34,439 nt of DNA. Source: a virus. The stretch covers positions 1-34,439 of the IMG/VR virus record IMGVR_UViG_3300025141_000378; one strand, given 5' to 3'. The position numbers and the translations under genes are program-made. Below are positions 16,662 to 23,388 of this stretch, piece by piece. Below the pieces are notes generated by a model, which made no database searches, had not been told where the DNA came from, and saw nothing but the letters and a program-made list of their open reading frames with translations. Position 1 is the first letter of the stretch. Each line of letters opens with the position of its first letter.

Positions 16662-17489
16662 TTAGCTTGTGAGGCCCTCGCGTCCAAACCCTGCCAGACT
16701 GGGGCAAACCACCTTCGCATTCTTGGCATACACTCGGTGGATCGCAGCTGAGTTATGCCCCAGAGCCACCATTGCCAGCCGCTCCGGCATCCCCAGTAAG
16801 AACGCCCTCTCGGCCCAAGCGTAGCGGTAGCTGTGCAGCGTGATGCCGCTGATCCCAAGGGTGAGGCATTTTCGCCGAAAGATGTTGGCTCGCTCCTTCT
16901 GGCCCAGAGCGTGGATGGCGGGTAGATACAACCCGTGCGACCTCCCAGCTGCCACGCCTAGCAGCACCCGCTGCAATTCTGGGCTGATCGCTTGGGCTGC
17001 CCGTACCCCAGTCTTACATCGGTGATAGGTAATCACCCCGCTGGCCAGCTCCTCGATGCGAAAGCTGGCCGCATCGGACTGAGCCGCGCCCGTTTCCCAG
17101 AGGATGTCGAGGTAACATTTCCAGCGTGTGGTGCGAAGGTTAGAGTGCAACCGGCGATGCTCGCTTTCGGTGATCGCTCTGACCGGTCGCTTGGGTAGTT
17201 TTGGCCAGAGCCGCTTGGGTAGGACGGGGTGGGTGAGTAGGCCCATCTCGATGGCAAGGTTTTGAAGTGTGCCGAGGTAGACCTTGGTCTTCGTGCCACC
17301 GGCCTTGAGCAGCTGAAGGAAGTCGCAGCCGTTGGTCGCTGCGATGGGCAGCGATTTGAGTTTATCCCAGCGTTTGTTGCCTAATTCGCGCAGCTTGCGC
17401 TCCACGGTGGTAGCACATCCGGTCTGTATGAATGTGGATATAAGGGTGTCCCAAGTGACAGTGTTCGCGGTCGGTGTCGTGGTGGTCAT
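16662..17489 (-). CDS. int: Tyrosine recombinase (integrase) with an atypical active site
   Basis: A 275-aa protein from the ATG at 17489; a TTG at 17561 would add 24 basic residues overlapping the tRNA-like element. The C-terminal catalytic domain shows TGAAQSD (133-139), K159 in the beta-hairpin, HSYR (H219, R222), GH (H245) and the nucleophile Y254 nine residues later. Arg I, normally in a TGxR motif, is Ala136 here. The N-terminal 100 residues suit a SAM-like core-binding domain. It would integrate or excise the phage, probably at a tRNA-Cys gene given the adjacent element. The family is clear despite the substitution. Confidence 0.88.
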   Translation of the reverse strand: MTTTTPTANTVTWDTLISTFIQTGCATTVERKLRELGNKRWDKLKSLPIAATNGCDFLQLLKAGGTKTKVYLGTLQNLAIEMGLLTHPVLPKRLWPKLPKRPVRAITESEHRRLHSNLRTTRWKCYLDILWETGAAQSDAASFRIEELASGVITYHRCKTGVRAAQAISPELQRVLLGVAAGRSHGLYLPAIHALGQKERANIFRRKCLTLGISGITLHSYRYAWAERAFLLGMPERLAMVALGHNSAAIHRVYAKNAKVVCPSLAGFGREGLTS

Positions 17490-17547
17490 AGTGTTTTTAG
17501 TTGTCGCTGCCCCCCGCTTATGGTTCCTTGCTCGCCGTTCGCTGGGT

Positions 17548-17618
17548 GGCGGGGTAGCCAAGTGGTAAGGCAGGGCTCTGCAAAAGCTCTATCGCCGGTT
17601 CGATTCCGGCCCTTTGAA
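17548..17618 (+). tRNA. tRNA-Cys(GCA)-like sequence with a broken acceptor stem; possible attP
   Basis: The strand folds as a tRNA: 5' acceptor GGCGGGG (17548-17554), D arm GCC/GGC, anticodon stem GGGCT/AGCTC with loop CTGCAAA (anticodon GCA at 17580-17582), variable TATC, and T arm GCCGG-TTCGATT-CCGGC (17594-17610). The expected 3' strand CCCCGCC is replaced by CCTTTGA, leaving only two C-G and two G-U pairs. The molecule is unlikely to be charged. Beside the integrase start, it may be an attachment site sharing most of a host tRNA-Cys. CTCTGCAA from the anticodon arm (17576-17583) recurs at 17622-17629. Confidence 0.6.
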
Positions 17619-17705
17619 CAACTCTGCAAGACCCCTAACGCGCCCACTGGCGGCGACCAATATAGACCACACAAAATCTTTTTCAACTTTTTTTCAAAAA
17701 AATTG

Positions 17706-17734
17706 TTGACAGTTTTATGGGTGGGGTCTACCTT
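17706..17734 (+). promoter_or_regulatory. Candidate early rightward promoter
   Basis: A perfect -35 TTGACA (17706-17711) is followed after 17 nt by TACCTT (17729-17734), a weak -10. Upstream lies a T/A-rich stretch (17681-17705) that could serve as an UP element. The first early gene starts 20 nt downstream. The -10 matches the consensus at only three positions. Confidence 0.4.
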
Positions 17735-17754
17735 GCTCGCCGTGACCGACAGCA

Positions 17755-17934
17755 ATGCCTAACCAGAGACACCCAGACAAGGACAGACTGCGAACTTGGA
17801 TGTTCGCCAAGGACATCCAGACGCTGAAGGCTATCGCTGACCGTGAAGGCGTTGAGATGGGCGATCTATTATCGGCGTTAACAAAACTACACAAGGACGA
17901 GAAGAAGGGGTTTATTTCTAAATGGCTAAAGTAA
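17755..17934 (+). CDS. 59-aa charged protein, first gene of the early region
   Basis: ATG at 17755 opens a 59-residue frame (MPNQRHPDKDRLRTWMFAKD...) that is strongly charged and helical (TLKAIADREGVEMGDLLSALTKLH). The helix-turn-helix-like spacing is reminiscent of RHH-type small regulators but lacks the N-terminal strand pattern. It overlaps the next gene by 13 nt. Lying just behind the candidate promoter and opposite the integrase, it may be an immediate-early regulator; function is not established. Confidence 0.55.
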   Translation: MPNQRHPDKDRLRTWMFAKDIQTLKAIADREGVEMGDLLSALTKLHKDEKKGFISKWLK

Positions 17935-18257
17935 CAGCAACGAACGGAGAGTTAGGATTTGCGGAGGCGCAAATGGAGAACGATCGCAAGCACCACGATG
18001 ATGGCAGCAAATGCTTGTGCTACGTGAAGGTGCTGCTGGCGGTCGTGTTAACATATTGCTGCACAAAAATGTACAGCCACTACGTCGGCAGCAACAACCC
18101 GCTGGCCGAATCGCGCAGTATAGTTGAGCTGCGACAGGTCATCGCCTACCAAGCGGAGGTCATCGGTGGGTTGAGGCACGAGCAGCTGGGACACGGGCAG
18201 CACGCAGAAAACTGTCCCAAATGCCGAGGCAACATTACCTCGACGCCAGCCCAATAA
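17922..18257 (+). CDS. Small single-pass membrane protein with a C-terminal CxxC
   Basis: A 111-aa protein. A charged N-terminus is followed by a hydrophobic segment (YVKVLLAVVLTYCCTKMY, about 33-51). A helical stretch (IVELRQVIAYQAEVIGGLRHEQL) and NCPKCRG near the end follow, probably half of a zinc site. It overlaps the preceding small ORF. No family is recognised; the product is likely inner-membrane with its tail in the cytoplasm or periplasm. Confidence 0.6.
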   Translation: MAKVTATNGELGFAEAQMENDRKHHDDGSKCLCYVKVLLAVVLTYCCTKMYSHYVGSNNPLAESRSIVELRQVIAYQAEVIGGLRHEQLGHGQHAENCPKCRGNITSTPAQ

Positions 18258-18269
18258 TTTTTTTTACCC

Positions 18270-18334
18270 AAGGTGAGGCCCACCCGATATTGTACTTCAA
18301 TAATCTTTTTTTGCCAAAGGTGAGGCCCACCCGA
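18270..18334 (+). repeat. Two 18-bp direct repeats upstream of the RHH gene
   Basis: AAGGTGAGGCCCACCCGA occurs at 18270-18287 and 18317-18334, spaced 47 bp. Each copy is preceded by a run of seven or eight T residues and contains a small hairpin (GGTG/CACC). The second ends 5 nt before the RHH start codon. They look like operator sites, possibly for autoregulation by the RHH protein. They could alternatively control translation. Confidence 0.6.
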
Positions 18335-18339
18335 GAAGA

Positions 18340-18507
18340 ATGAACCAACAACAGACAAGCACCGTGGTTATCGGCAGCAAATCCCACGCTGCGCTCAAGC
18401 GTTTGTGTGCCGAGCGCGGCCTCAAGCTAGGGGCATTGGCCACACGGATTATCGAGGAATACCTAAATGAAAATTTTCGGACTAGCAGGAAAAAAACGAG
18501 CCGGTAA
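18340..18507 (+). CDS. Ribbon-helix-helix DNA-binding regulator
   Basis: A 55-aa protein beginning MNQQQTSTVVIG. The layout is that of Arc/CopG proteins: a beta-strand (STVVIGS, 7-13), helix A (HAALKRLCAERG), a turn at LKLG, helix B (ALATRIIEEYLNEN), then a basic tail. GAGAAG precedes the ATG. Such proteins dimerise and bind short repeated operators; the two 18-bp repeats upstream are natural candidates. The 3' end overlaps the dNMP kinase gene by 41 nt. It may act as an early-gene repressor. Confidence 0.7.
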   Translation: MNQQQTSTVVIGSKSHAALKRLCAERGLKLGALATRIIEEYLNENFRTSRKKTSR

Positions 18508-19033
18508 GGACACCGTTTTCTCGATCGCCCGTGATCTGGTGGACGGTCAAGCGGGGCGTGTGGCGTTCGCCGACCCCCTCAAGCGTGAGGTAGCTGCGGC
18601 AACGGGTATGCCGGAGACGTTCGTCGAGGCAAACAAGTCGCAGTTTCGTCCCGTCCTCCAGTGGTGGGGTACAGAATTTCGGCGGCAATATTTTGGAGCT
18701 GATTATTGGATCAATCAGATGGCCGAGGAAATCCGAGTGATGCGCCGAGTGGTGGACGTGCTGTTCATCACTGACGTGCGCTTCCCCAACGAAGGAGACT
18801 GGGTGCGCGATATGGGCGGCGCGATGGTGCGTGTCGAGAGGGATGTGGCGGGTACGAGGGACGGTCATTCCACCGAGGTGGAGATGGACAGCTACCGCCA
18901 CTACGACCACACACTCGACAACCACGGCACGGTGCAAGAGCTGGCAATGGGTGTCGGTGAAATGCTCAGAAAATTTCTATCCGCGAGTGCGGAAACAGAA
19001 AACACGATAACAACAACAGAAAAGGAAAACTAA
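18467..19033 (+). CDS. Deoxynucleoside monophosphate kinase
   Basis: A 188-aa P-loop kinase resembling T4 gp1-type dNMP kinases, which phosphorylate dNMPs to dNDPs for phage DNA synthesis. The N-terminus IFGLAGKKRAGKDT (3-16) holds the Walker A. ADPLKREV follows the first helix, and the segments LQWWGTEFRR and VLFITDVRFPNE are typical of the family's substrate and LID regions (TDVRFPNE is a characteristic signature). The last 20 residues are a disordered Thr/Glu tail. It is followed 5 nt later by the next gene, forming a nucleotide and DNA metabolism operon. Confidence 0.85.
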   Translation: MKIFGLAGKKRAGKDTVFSIARDLVDGQAGRVAFADPLKREVAAATGMPETFVEANKSQFRPVLQWWGTEFRRQYFGADYWINQMAEEIRVMRRVVDVLFITDVRFPNEGDWVRDMGGAMVRVERDVAGTRDGHSTEVEMDSYRHYDHTLDNHGTVQELAMGVGEMLRKFLSASAETENTITTTEKEN

Positions 19034-19038
19034 ATATT
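19003..19038 (+). promoter_or_regulatory. CAA-rich leader before the 19039 start
   Basis: ATAACAACAACAG is followed by AAAGGAAAAC and the ATG at 19039. The same CAA-rich element precedes five start codons in the leftward operon. It is a possible unstructured translation enhancer or Hfq/sRNA site. Confidence 0.4.
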
Positions 19039-19536
19039 ATGTTTCTATCTGCAACGGAAGCCCCCGCCAAAGGGGGATTTGAGCCACACCCGAAAGGGTT
19101 GGCTAACGGCGTGTGTGTCGAAGTGGTTACACACAACAAGAAAACCGGCGACCCATTCACACGAATGGTGGAAGGTGACACAAAAAACCGGATCATTCTG
19201 GTTTTTCAAACGGACAAGACGGCCACCAAAGAGGACGGCTCCGAGGTGAACTGCGTCTACTGGGACTGGCACAACGTGCCGCAGTCAATCGCCAACGAGA
19301 GTGCATCGCTGCACAAGCGGCTGAAGGGCTGGGAGGTTGACACGACGAAGGATTTCGCCACGAAGGAGGATTTCGAGGCGGCGGTGGTCGGGCGTGCAGC
19401 TACGCTGATGTTCACGCACAACGAGTCTAACGGCAAAACCTACGCCAACCTCGACGTTTGCACCCCGCTGGAGGATGCGAGCAAGGCGTTCGTGGCGAAG
19501 GATTATCAAACCTACAACGAGGTCGCACCTTTCTGA
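19039..19536 (+). CDS. Putative ssDNA-binding/recombination accessory protein
   Basis: A 165-aa protein with a beta-rich core (ANGVCVEVVTHNKKTG, RIILVFQTDK, CVYWDWHNVP, AATLMFTHNESNGKTYANLD) and an acidic C-terminus ending in Pro-Phe. OB-like beta content, an aromatic-rich centre and an acidic Phe tail, next to a RecB-like nuclease, fit phage single-strand binding or annealing-accessory proteins. The exact family is not recognised. It starts MFLSA, as does the next gene. AAAGGA upstream serves as the ribosome binding site. Confidence 0.55.
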   Translation: MFLSATEAPAKGGFEPHPKGLANGVCVEVVTHNKKTGDPFTRMVEGDTKNRIILVFQTDKTATKEDGSEVNCVYWDWHNVPQSIANESASLHKRLKGWEVDTTKDFATKEDFEAAVVGRAATLMFTHNESNGKTYANLDVCTPLEDASKAFVAKDYQTYNEVAPF

Positions 19537-19537
19537 T

Positions 19538-20401
19538 ATGTTCCTCTCAGCTCAACCGCAACAACGCGAGCTGAACCAAGATGGTGGTGGCCATTGGTAT
19601 TACCCCGATGGTCGCCCCCTTCACACTGTTGACAAGAAAGACGGCAGTGGGAAGAGGAACACCACGAAGGCAGACGCTCGGACGCTGGGACTCTTTCCCA
19701 GTGTCACCACAATCACGAAGGTTGTGGCCAACCTATCGCTCGACCGCTGGAAGCAGAATCAAATGCTGAAAGCGTGTGTCGCCAACCCCATCAGTGAGGG
19801 TGAGGCGGTGTCCGAGTACGAGGGCAGGATGCTCCAGCTGGCACAGAAGAAAATGGTGGACGCCCGTGCATTTGGGTCGCTGTTTCACGCTGCCATCGAC
19901 GAGCTTAACGTCACCGGCTACCTCGACTCCAGCTACGACGAGGTCAAGCCGTTTGTGAAATATTATATCGAGTGGACTCGTGACCATAAGGTTTCGTTTG
20001 TTGGGACAGAGTTTGTCTGCGTCAACGAGAAGCTGGGCTACGCTGGCCAAGTGGATGGACTCGCCATCGTTGATGGCAAGCTGACGCTGCTCGATTACAA
20101 GACGCAAGATGTTAAGAAAACCAACGCCAAGGGCGAACTGAAACCAAACTTCTACGACAGTTGGGGGTGGCAGTTGGCAGCATACAAGAATGCCAGCTGG
20201 GACAATAAGCCTCCACGCATACAGCAAGTGATGAGCGTGGTGCTGTGTTCGCAATCACCGTGCTACCCAATCACCAAGGTGTGGACTCGGTCGGAGATAG
20301 CCAATGCGTGGAAGGTGTTCAAGGCAAGTTGCGCGATCTGGCAGCTGACCAACAAGTTCAATCCAGCGGTCAACGCCAAGATGATCCACAACAATGGGTA
20401 A
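19538..20401 (+). CDS. PD-(D/E)XK exonuclease, RecB/Cas4-like
   Basis: A 287-aa protein from the ATG at 19538, 2 nt after the upstream stop. The catalytic core is complete: GSLFHAAID with H117, E158 in TEFVCVNEKLGYAGQVDG, D173 in QVDG, and LDYKT with D186 and K188. A later QLAAYK helix binds the substrate strand in this family. These enzymes resect DNA ends for phage recombination, often with an ssDNA-binding partner, here probably the upstream gene. It overlaps the resolvase-like gene by 8 nt. The family is clear; the substrate polarity is not. Confidence 0.85.
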   Translation: MFLSAQPQQRELNQDGGGHWYYPDGRPLHTVDKKDGSGKRNTTKADARTLGLFPSVTTITKVVANLSLDRWKQNQMLKACVANPISEGEAVSEYEGRMLQLAQKKMVDARAFGSLFHAAIDELNVTGYLDSSYDEVKPFVKYYIEWTRDHKVSFVGTEFVCVNEKLGYAGQVDGLAIVDGKLTLLDYKTQDVKKTNAKGELKPNFYDSWGWQLAAYKNASWDNKPPRIQQVMSVVLCSQSPCYPITKVWTRSEIANAWKVFKASCAIWQLTNKFNPAVNAKMIHNNG

Positions 20402-20765
20402 GGCGCAGCGAGAAAAGGGCAAGCGAGGGGAGCGTTTGTGGCGCGATCTATTGCGCGACTTTGGGTTCCACACGGCATACCGCACGCAACAATTCAGCGG
20501 TAAATGTCCGGAGGGTTCTGCGGACGTAAACTGTCCGCAGCTCCCCTCCCTACACTTCGAGGTGAAAAACGTCGAGAGGCTATCAATATGGCCTTCTATG
20601 ACCCAAGCCTCAGTCGATGCTCCAGCTGGCAAAATACCCGTGGTGGCTCACACAAAGAAACGCCACGGGTTTCTGGTCACGCTGACGGGGGAAGATTTCC
20701 TCAACATCATACGACGCAGCGATCTGGTTGCCAGTGTGCTCGAACGCGAGGAGGTGGTGGAGTGA
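20394..20765 (+). CDS. Holliday-junction-resolvase-like PD-(D/E)XK nuclease
   Basis: A 123-aa protein with the Hjc-type pattern: KGKRGERLWRDLL (E13), RTQQFSG, SADVNCP (D44) and HFEVKNVERLSIW (E56-V-K58). A beta strand GFLVTLTGEDFL follows. Such small nucleases cut branched DNA before packaging or during recombination. It is coupled to the RecB-like nuclease upstream and by GTGA to the replication gene downstream. Family call is good; resolvase specificity is inferred. Confidence 0.78.
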   Translation: MGKAQREKGKRGERLWRDLLRDFGFHTAYRTQQFSGKCPEGSADVNCPQLPSLHFEVKNVERLSIWPSMTQASVDAPAGKIPVVAHTKKRHGFLVTLTGEDFLNIIRRSDLVASVLEREEVVE

Positions 20766-21310
20766 CTCTCAGCATCCCCGACGAGGTGATGGCGTCCAGC
20801 CTTTCGGTGTCCACGAAAATGACCGTCGCTGTGGCAATGAACCACCCTCTGCACACCAGAGCCGAGGTTGCAAAGCTGCTGAACATCACCCGTGGGAGTG
20901 TCAACAATGCGATAAAAAAGGCTAAACTTGAGGGTATCGATATTGATACAAAGAGTATCGATATCGATACAAAGTGTATCGATATCGATACTCCATACCT
21001 AGTAGGTAGTAGTAGTAGTAGTGGAGAGGGGGAAAGGAAGGCTCAAACCCTCGAAGCAAAACCTCCGACACGGGAAGAGGTCGCGGCTCACGCTGTGACG
21101 GTGGGAGCGGAGGCAATCGTAGATGAATTTTATGACACCTACTCGGAGCGGGGTTGGATGTCGAAGGGGGAGCCGCTCCAAAACTGGAAGGCTATGTTCC
21201 GGTGGTGGACGAAGAACAAGGCAGCTGCCCCGTGCGTCGCAAGTCGCGGCAAGAAGCGGATGTCAGCTGAAGACGCTCGCTACGCTATGGACGCCGCGAC
21301 ATACGAATGA
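20762..21310 (+). CDS. Replication protein with HTH (lambda O-like or helicase-loader role)
   Basis: A 182-aa protein starting at a GTG overlapping the upstream TGA. Residues 31-54 form a helix-turn-helix (HTRAEVAKLLNITRGSVNNAI). Residues 59-77 repeat IDIDTK three times because the DNA underneath holds three 21-bp iterons. A Ser/Gly linker follows, then a C-terminal domain with FYDTYSERGW and NWKAMFRWWTKNK, like helicase-recruiting domains of phage replication proteins. It lies directly before DnaB with an ATGA overlap. An initiator that binds iterons inside its own gene and loads DnaB is the likely role, as in lambda O. Inferred from layout. Confidence 0.7.
   Translation: MTLSIPDEVMASSLSVSTKMTVAVAMNHPLHTRAEVAKLLNITRGSVNNAIKKAKLEGIDIDTKSIDIDTKCIDIDTPYLVGSSSSSGEGERKAQTLEAKPPTREEVAAHAVTVGAEAIVDEFYDTYSERGWMSKGEPLQNWKAMFRWWTKNKAAAPCVASRGKKRMSAEDARYAMDAATYE
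20934..20991. repeat. Three 21-bp iterons with 16-bp palindromes: candidate replication origin
   Basis: GTATCGATATCGATAC, a perfect palindrome, occurs at 20955-20970 and 20976-20991, with a one-mismatch copy at 20934-20949. The period is exactly 21 bp, two helical turns, joined by AAAGA and AAAGT spacers. The array lies in frame within the replication gene and is followed by a TAG/GTA-rich stretch. This matches origins embedded in initiator genes. Confidence 0.7.
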
Positions 21311-22686
21311 ACATCACCGCCACAATTCTAATTCTAATGAACCTAATACCAACCATACCGAACGACCGTAACGCCGAGCTGGGCCTACTGGGTGCAGCTA
21401 TTCAAGGCAAATTCGACGACATCTACGCCGCTGGCGTGAGCGACGATTTCTTCCACGACACTCAGTGCCGAAAAATGTGGAAGAAGCTAGAGGAACTGGG
21501 GGCAAATGGCATACCCATAAAACTGGACACGCTGGCTCACGCTGGTAGCGACACTGCAACAGTCGGCGACTGGATGGAGGCTGAGTCAGCGTGTCCGTCT
21601 GTGGTGAACTGGCCGTACTGGGCCGAGGTCTGCGACGAGAAACGCAAGGCGAGGGTGGCACAAGAGACTGGCCTAGAGCTGGCTCAAAGTGCGGCGACGT
21701 GCGAGAGCATCGAGGAGCTGGTAGCCAAGGCCGAGTCGGCAATGTTCGCGCTGTCCGAAAAGGTTTCCACAAAAGAGGACACCCGCGCCGAGTCATTCCA
21801 TCGAATCGTTGACACGCTGGAGGAGGCACACAAAGGGGGCAGGGTGGGTATCTCCACCGGCTTCCCAGCTGTTGACCGAATCGTCGGGGGTCTTCGTGGT
21901 GGCCAGCTCATCACCATCGCGGCACGTCCAGCCGTTGGTAAGTCTGCGCTGGCTGGCAACATTGCCGAGAAGCTGGTGATGGAAGGCACGCCGGTCGCGT
22001 TCTTCAGCTACGAGATGACGCAAGACGAGCTGAATCTGCGGATGCTCTGTTCGCTGTCCGACACAAACCTAATCGGCGATGTGATTAACGGCGGGGTGCA
22101 AGAGCCAAGCAACCGCCTTCGCGTTATGAGCCAAGCAGCGCAGTGGGTTCCAAAGCTAAAGGCCGCACCCATTCACATCATCGACAACGGCAACCTCACT
22201 GTCTCCCAGATTCGCAGCAACGCTCGCCGCTTGGTCAAGGACAACGGGGTGAAATTGATTGTCGTCGATTACATCCAACTCATTAAGCCAGCTGCCGAGG
22301 ATCGACGAGCGCAGCGACACGTCCAAGTTGGCAACATCACCGCCGAGCTAAAGCAGATGGCGATGGAGCTGAAGGTTCCGGTCATCGGGTTGGCCCAGCT
22401 GAACCGAGGTATCGAGGGTGAGGCAAGGAGGCCGCGCCTGTCGGATTTGAGAGAATCGGGGAGCATCGAGCAGGACAGTGATTTGGTGGCCTTCCTTTAC
22501 ATCGACGACCCCGCGATGATGGACGGCCCGAATATGCTGCTCAAGCTGGCCATCGGGAAGAACCGAGCGGGTCGACAAGGCGAGGTCGATCTGGTTTTCG
22601 TGCGAAACAAAATTAGATTCGAGGATGCGTACCAACCGAAACACGAAGCGTGGCTGAACGAGAAAAAGAAACAGCTGGCGAACTAG
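21307..22686 (+). CDS. dnaB: Replicative DNA helicase, DnaB family
   Basis: A 459-aa hexameric helicase for the phage fork. An N-terminal DnaB-type helical domain (AELGLLGAAIQGK) leads through a linker to the RecA-like domain. It has the Walker A ARPAVGKSA (206-214), the strand AFFSYEMT carrying the conserved Glu, the Walker B LIVVDYIQL (317-325) and LRESGSIEQDSD, a DnaB signature. The length matches bacterial DnaB. The start at 21307 is coupled by ATGA; a Met ten codons downstream is possible. It follows the putative initiator, completing the replication pair. Confidence 0.94.
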   Translation: MNITATILILMNLIPTIPNDRNAELGLLGAAIQGKFDDIYAAGVSDDFFHDTQCRKMWKKLEELGANGIPIKLDTLAHAGSDTATVGDWMEAESACPSVVNWPYWAEVCDEKRKARVAQETGLELAQSAATCESIEELVAKAESAMFALSEKVSTKEDTRAESFHRIVDTLEEAHKGGRVGISTGFPAVDRIVGGLRGGQLITIAARPAVGKSALAGNIAEKLVMEGTPVAFFSYEMTQDELNLRMLCSLSDTNLIGDVINGGVQEPSNRLRVMSQAAQWVPKLKAAPIHIIDNGNLTVSQIRSNARRLVKDNGVKLIVVDYIQLIKPAAEDRRAQRHVQVGNITAELKQMAMELKVPVIGLAQLNRGIEGEARRPRLSDLRESGSIEQDSDLVAFLYIDDPAMMDGPNMLLKLAIGKNRAGRQGEVDLVFVRNKIRFEDAYQPKHEAWLNEKKKQLAN

Positions 22687-22696
22687 TTGCAATGAT

Positions 22697-22793
22697 TTTA
22701 GCGGGACATTTAATACTAACCACAACCCGTCTGTTAGAAAGGCAGACGCTATGCTGTTTAGGACAAATGCTGGGCTGCAACCTACCCGCTAAA
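22697..22793 (+). ncRNA. Structured leader candidate (riboswitch-like) before an HTH gene
   Basis: A perfect 9-bp closing stem, TTTAGCGGG (22697-22705) with CCCGCTAAA (22785-22793), encloses 79 nt. Inside, CGTCTG/CAGACG (22728-22733, 22743-22748) makes a 6-bp hairpin, and CATTT/AAATG can also pair. It is followed without a gap by an intrinsic terminator and then a gene. The arrangement resembles an aptamer plus expression platform. It is not a tRNA and matches no riboswitch class I know. Confidence 0.5.
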
Positions 22794-22829
22794 CCCCGAC
22801 CCGCGCTAGTGGTGTTCGGGGGAATTTTT
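22794..22829 (+). terminator. Intrinsic terminator/attenuator after dnaB
   Basis: CCCCGA (22794-22799) pairs with TCGGGG (22816-22821), followed by GAA and five T residues (22825-22829). It ends 8 nt before the next start codon, so it probably attenuates the downstream genes as well as ending the dnaB message. CCCGC at 22800-22804 could compete with CCCGCTAAA for the leader's 5' strand. Confidence 0.65.
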
Positions 22830-22837
22830 AATAGAAG

Positions 22838-23029
22838 ATGGACAGGGAAATGATTAGCAATGATAAATATTGTACGAGAGCGGAAGTGGCAAAGCTCCTG
22901 CGGATCACCCCCCGCTGTGTGGCTGAGATCAAAGAATTGAAGCCGATAAGAATCAACTCGAGGCTTCTTCGGTATAGAGTGAGAGATGTGGAGTTATGGC
23001 TAAAGGAGTTGGCGGGAAGGAATCGATGA
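22838..23029 (+). CDS. Excisionase/MerR-type helix-turn-helix protein
   Basis: A 63-aa protein of the HTH_17 kind: TRAEVAKLLRITPRCVAEIK forms the winged-helix recognition part, then LLRYRVRDVELWLKEL, the typical wing and last helix of excisionase-like proteins. The start is ATG 22838 or 22850; neither has a clearly better site. It is directly behind the structured leader and terminator. It could be the recombination directionality factor, a transcription regulator or an origin-binding protein. It overlaps the next gene by ATGA. Confidence 0.7.
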   Translation: MDREMISNDKYCTRAEVAKLLRITPRCVAEIKELKPIRINSRLLRYRVRDVELWLKELAGRNR

Positions 23030-23361
23030 AGAAGTACGGGGAGGAAGAGTGGATCGACTTTGCCTGTCGATTATTTGAGGGGAAACGTGTCAGCTATTGG
23101 CAGATGAAACACCCACCCAACTACAAGCAGCTGGAGGAGAGCTTCAATGGTGGTAAGGAGCTGAGTAAGGAGGAGCAAGAGAGAGCCGAGGCAATCAAGG
23201 AAGACGCACGCCGACGGGAGTGGTGGAAGAACAAAGCGAAGGCTCTGCTCGCCGACCACAACGCAAAGCGCAACGACCTAGAGGCCGCCGAGATCGGCAC
23301 AAGGAACAACGCTCAACTCAACCAACAGTTGAAGGAGCGGATCAAAGAGACGAGGAGATAA
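23026..23361 (+). CDS. Charged coiled-coil protein of unknown function
   Basis: A 111-aa protein. The ATG at 23026 has an AAGGA site five nt upstream and an ATGA overlap with the HTH gene; an in-frame ATG at 22996 is rejected for that reason. About 45% of residues are Lys, Arg, Glu or Asp. An N-terminal aromatic part (EEWIDFACRLFEGKRVSYWQM) precedes a long helix from about residue 45 to the end. Coupling suggests it works with the HTH protein. No family is recognised. Confidence 0.65.
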   Translation: MKKYGEEEWIDFACRLFEGKRVSYWQMKHPPNYKQLEESFNGGKELSKEEQERAEAIKEDARRREWWKNKAKALLADHNAKRNDLEAAEIGTRNNAQLNQQLKERIKETRR

Positions 23362-23388
23362 TTTTACAGCTGGGCATAGAGCCGGTGG

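Noticed and set aside
17548-17618. Functional phage tRNA-Cys
   Set aside because: The acceptor stem keeps only four pairs, two of them G-U, so a working tRNA is unlikely; it is reported as tRNA-like.
19475-19537. Upstream extension of the RecB-like nuclease
   Set aside because: It overlaps the preceding gene and is Arg-rich shadow sequence; ATG 19538 directly follows the stop.
20934-20991. CRISPR array
   Set aside because: Only three palindromic units with 5-nt gaps, within a coding frame; no spacers.
22697-22793. tRNA with a long variable arm
   Set aside because: The closing stem is 9 bp and there is no T-loop sequence (TTCNANNC) before the 3' strand.
22692-22853. A 53-aa frame after dnaB
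   Set aside because: It runs through the perfect stems and the intrinsic terminator and overlaps the HTH gene; there is no ribosome site.
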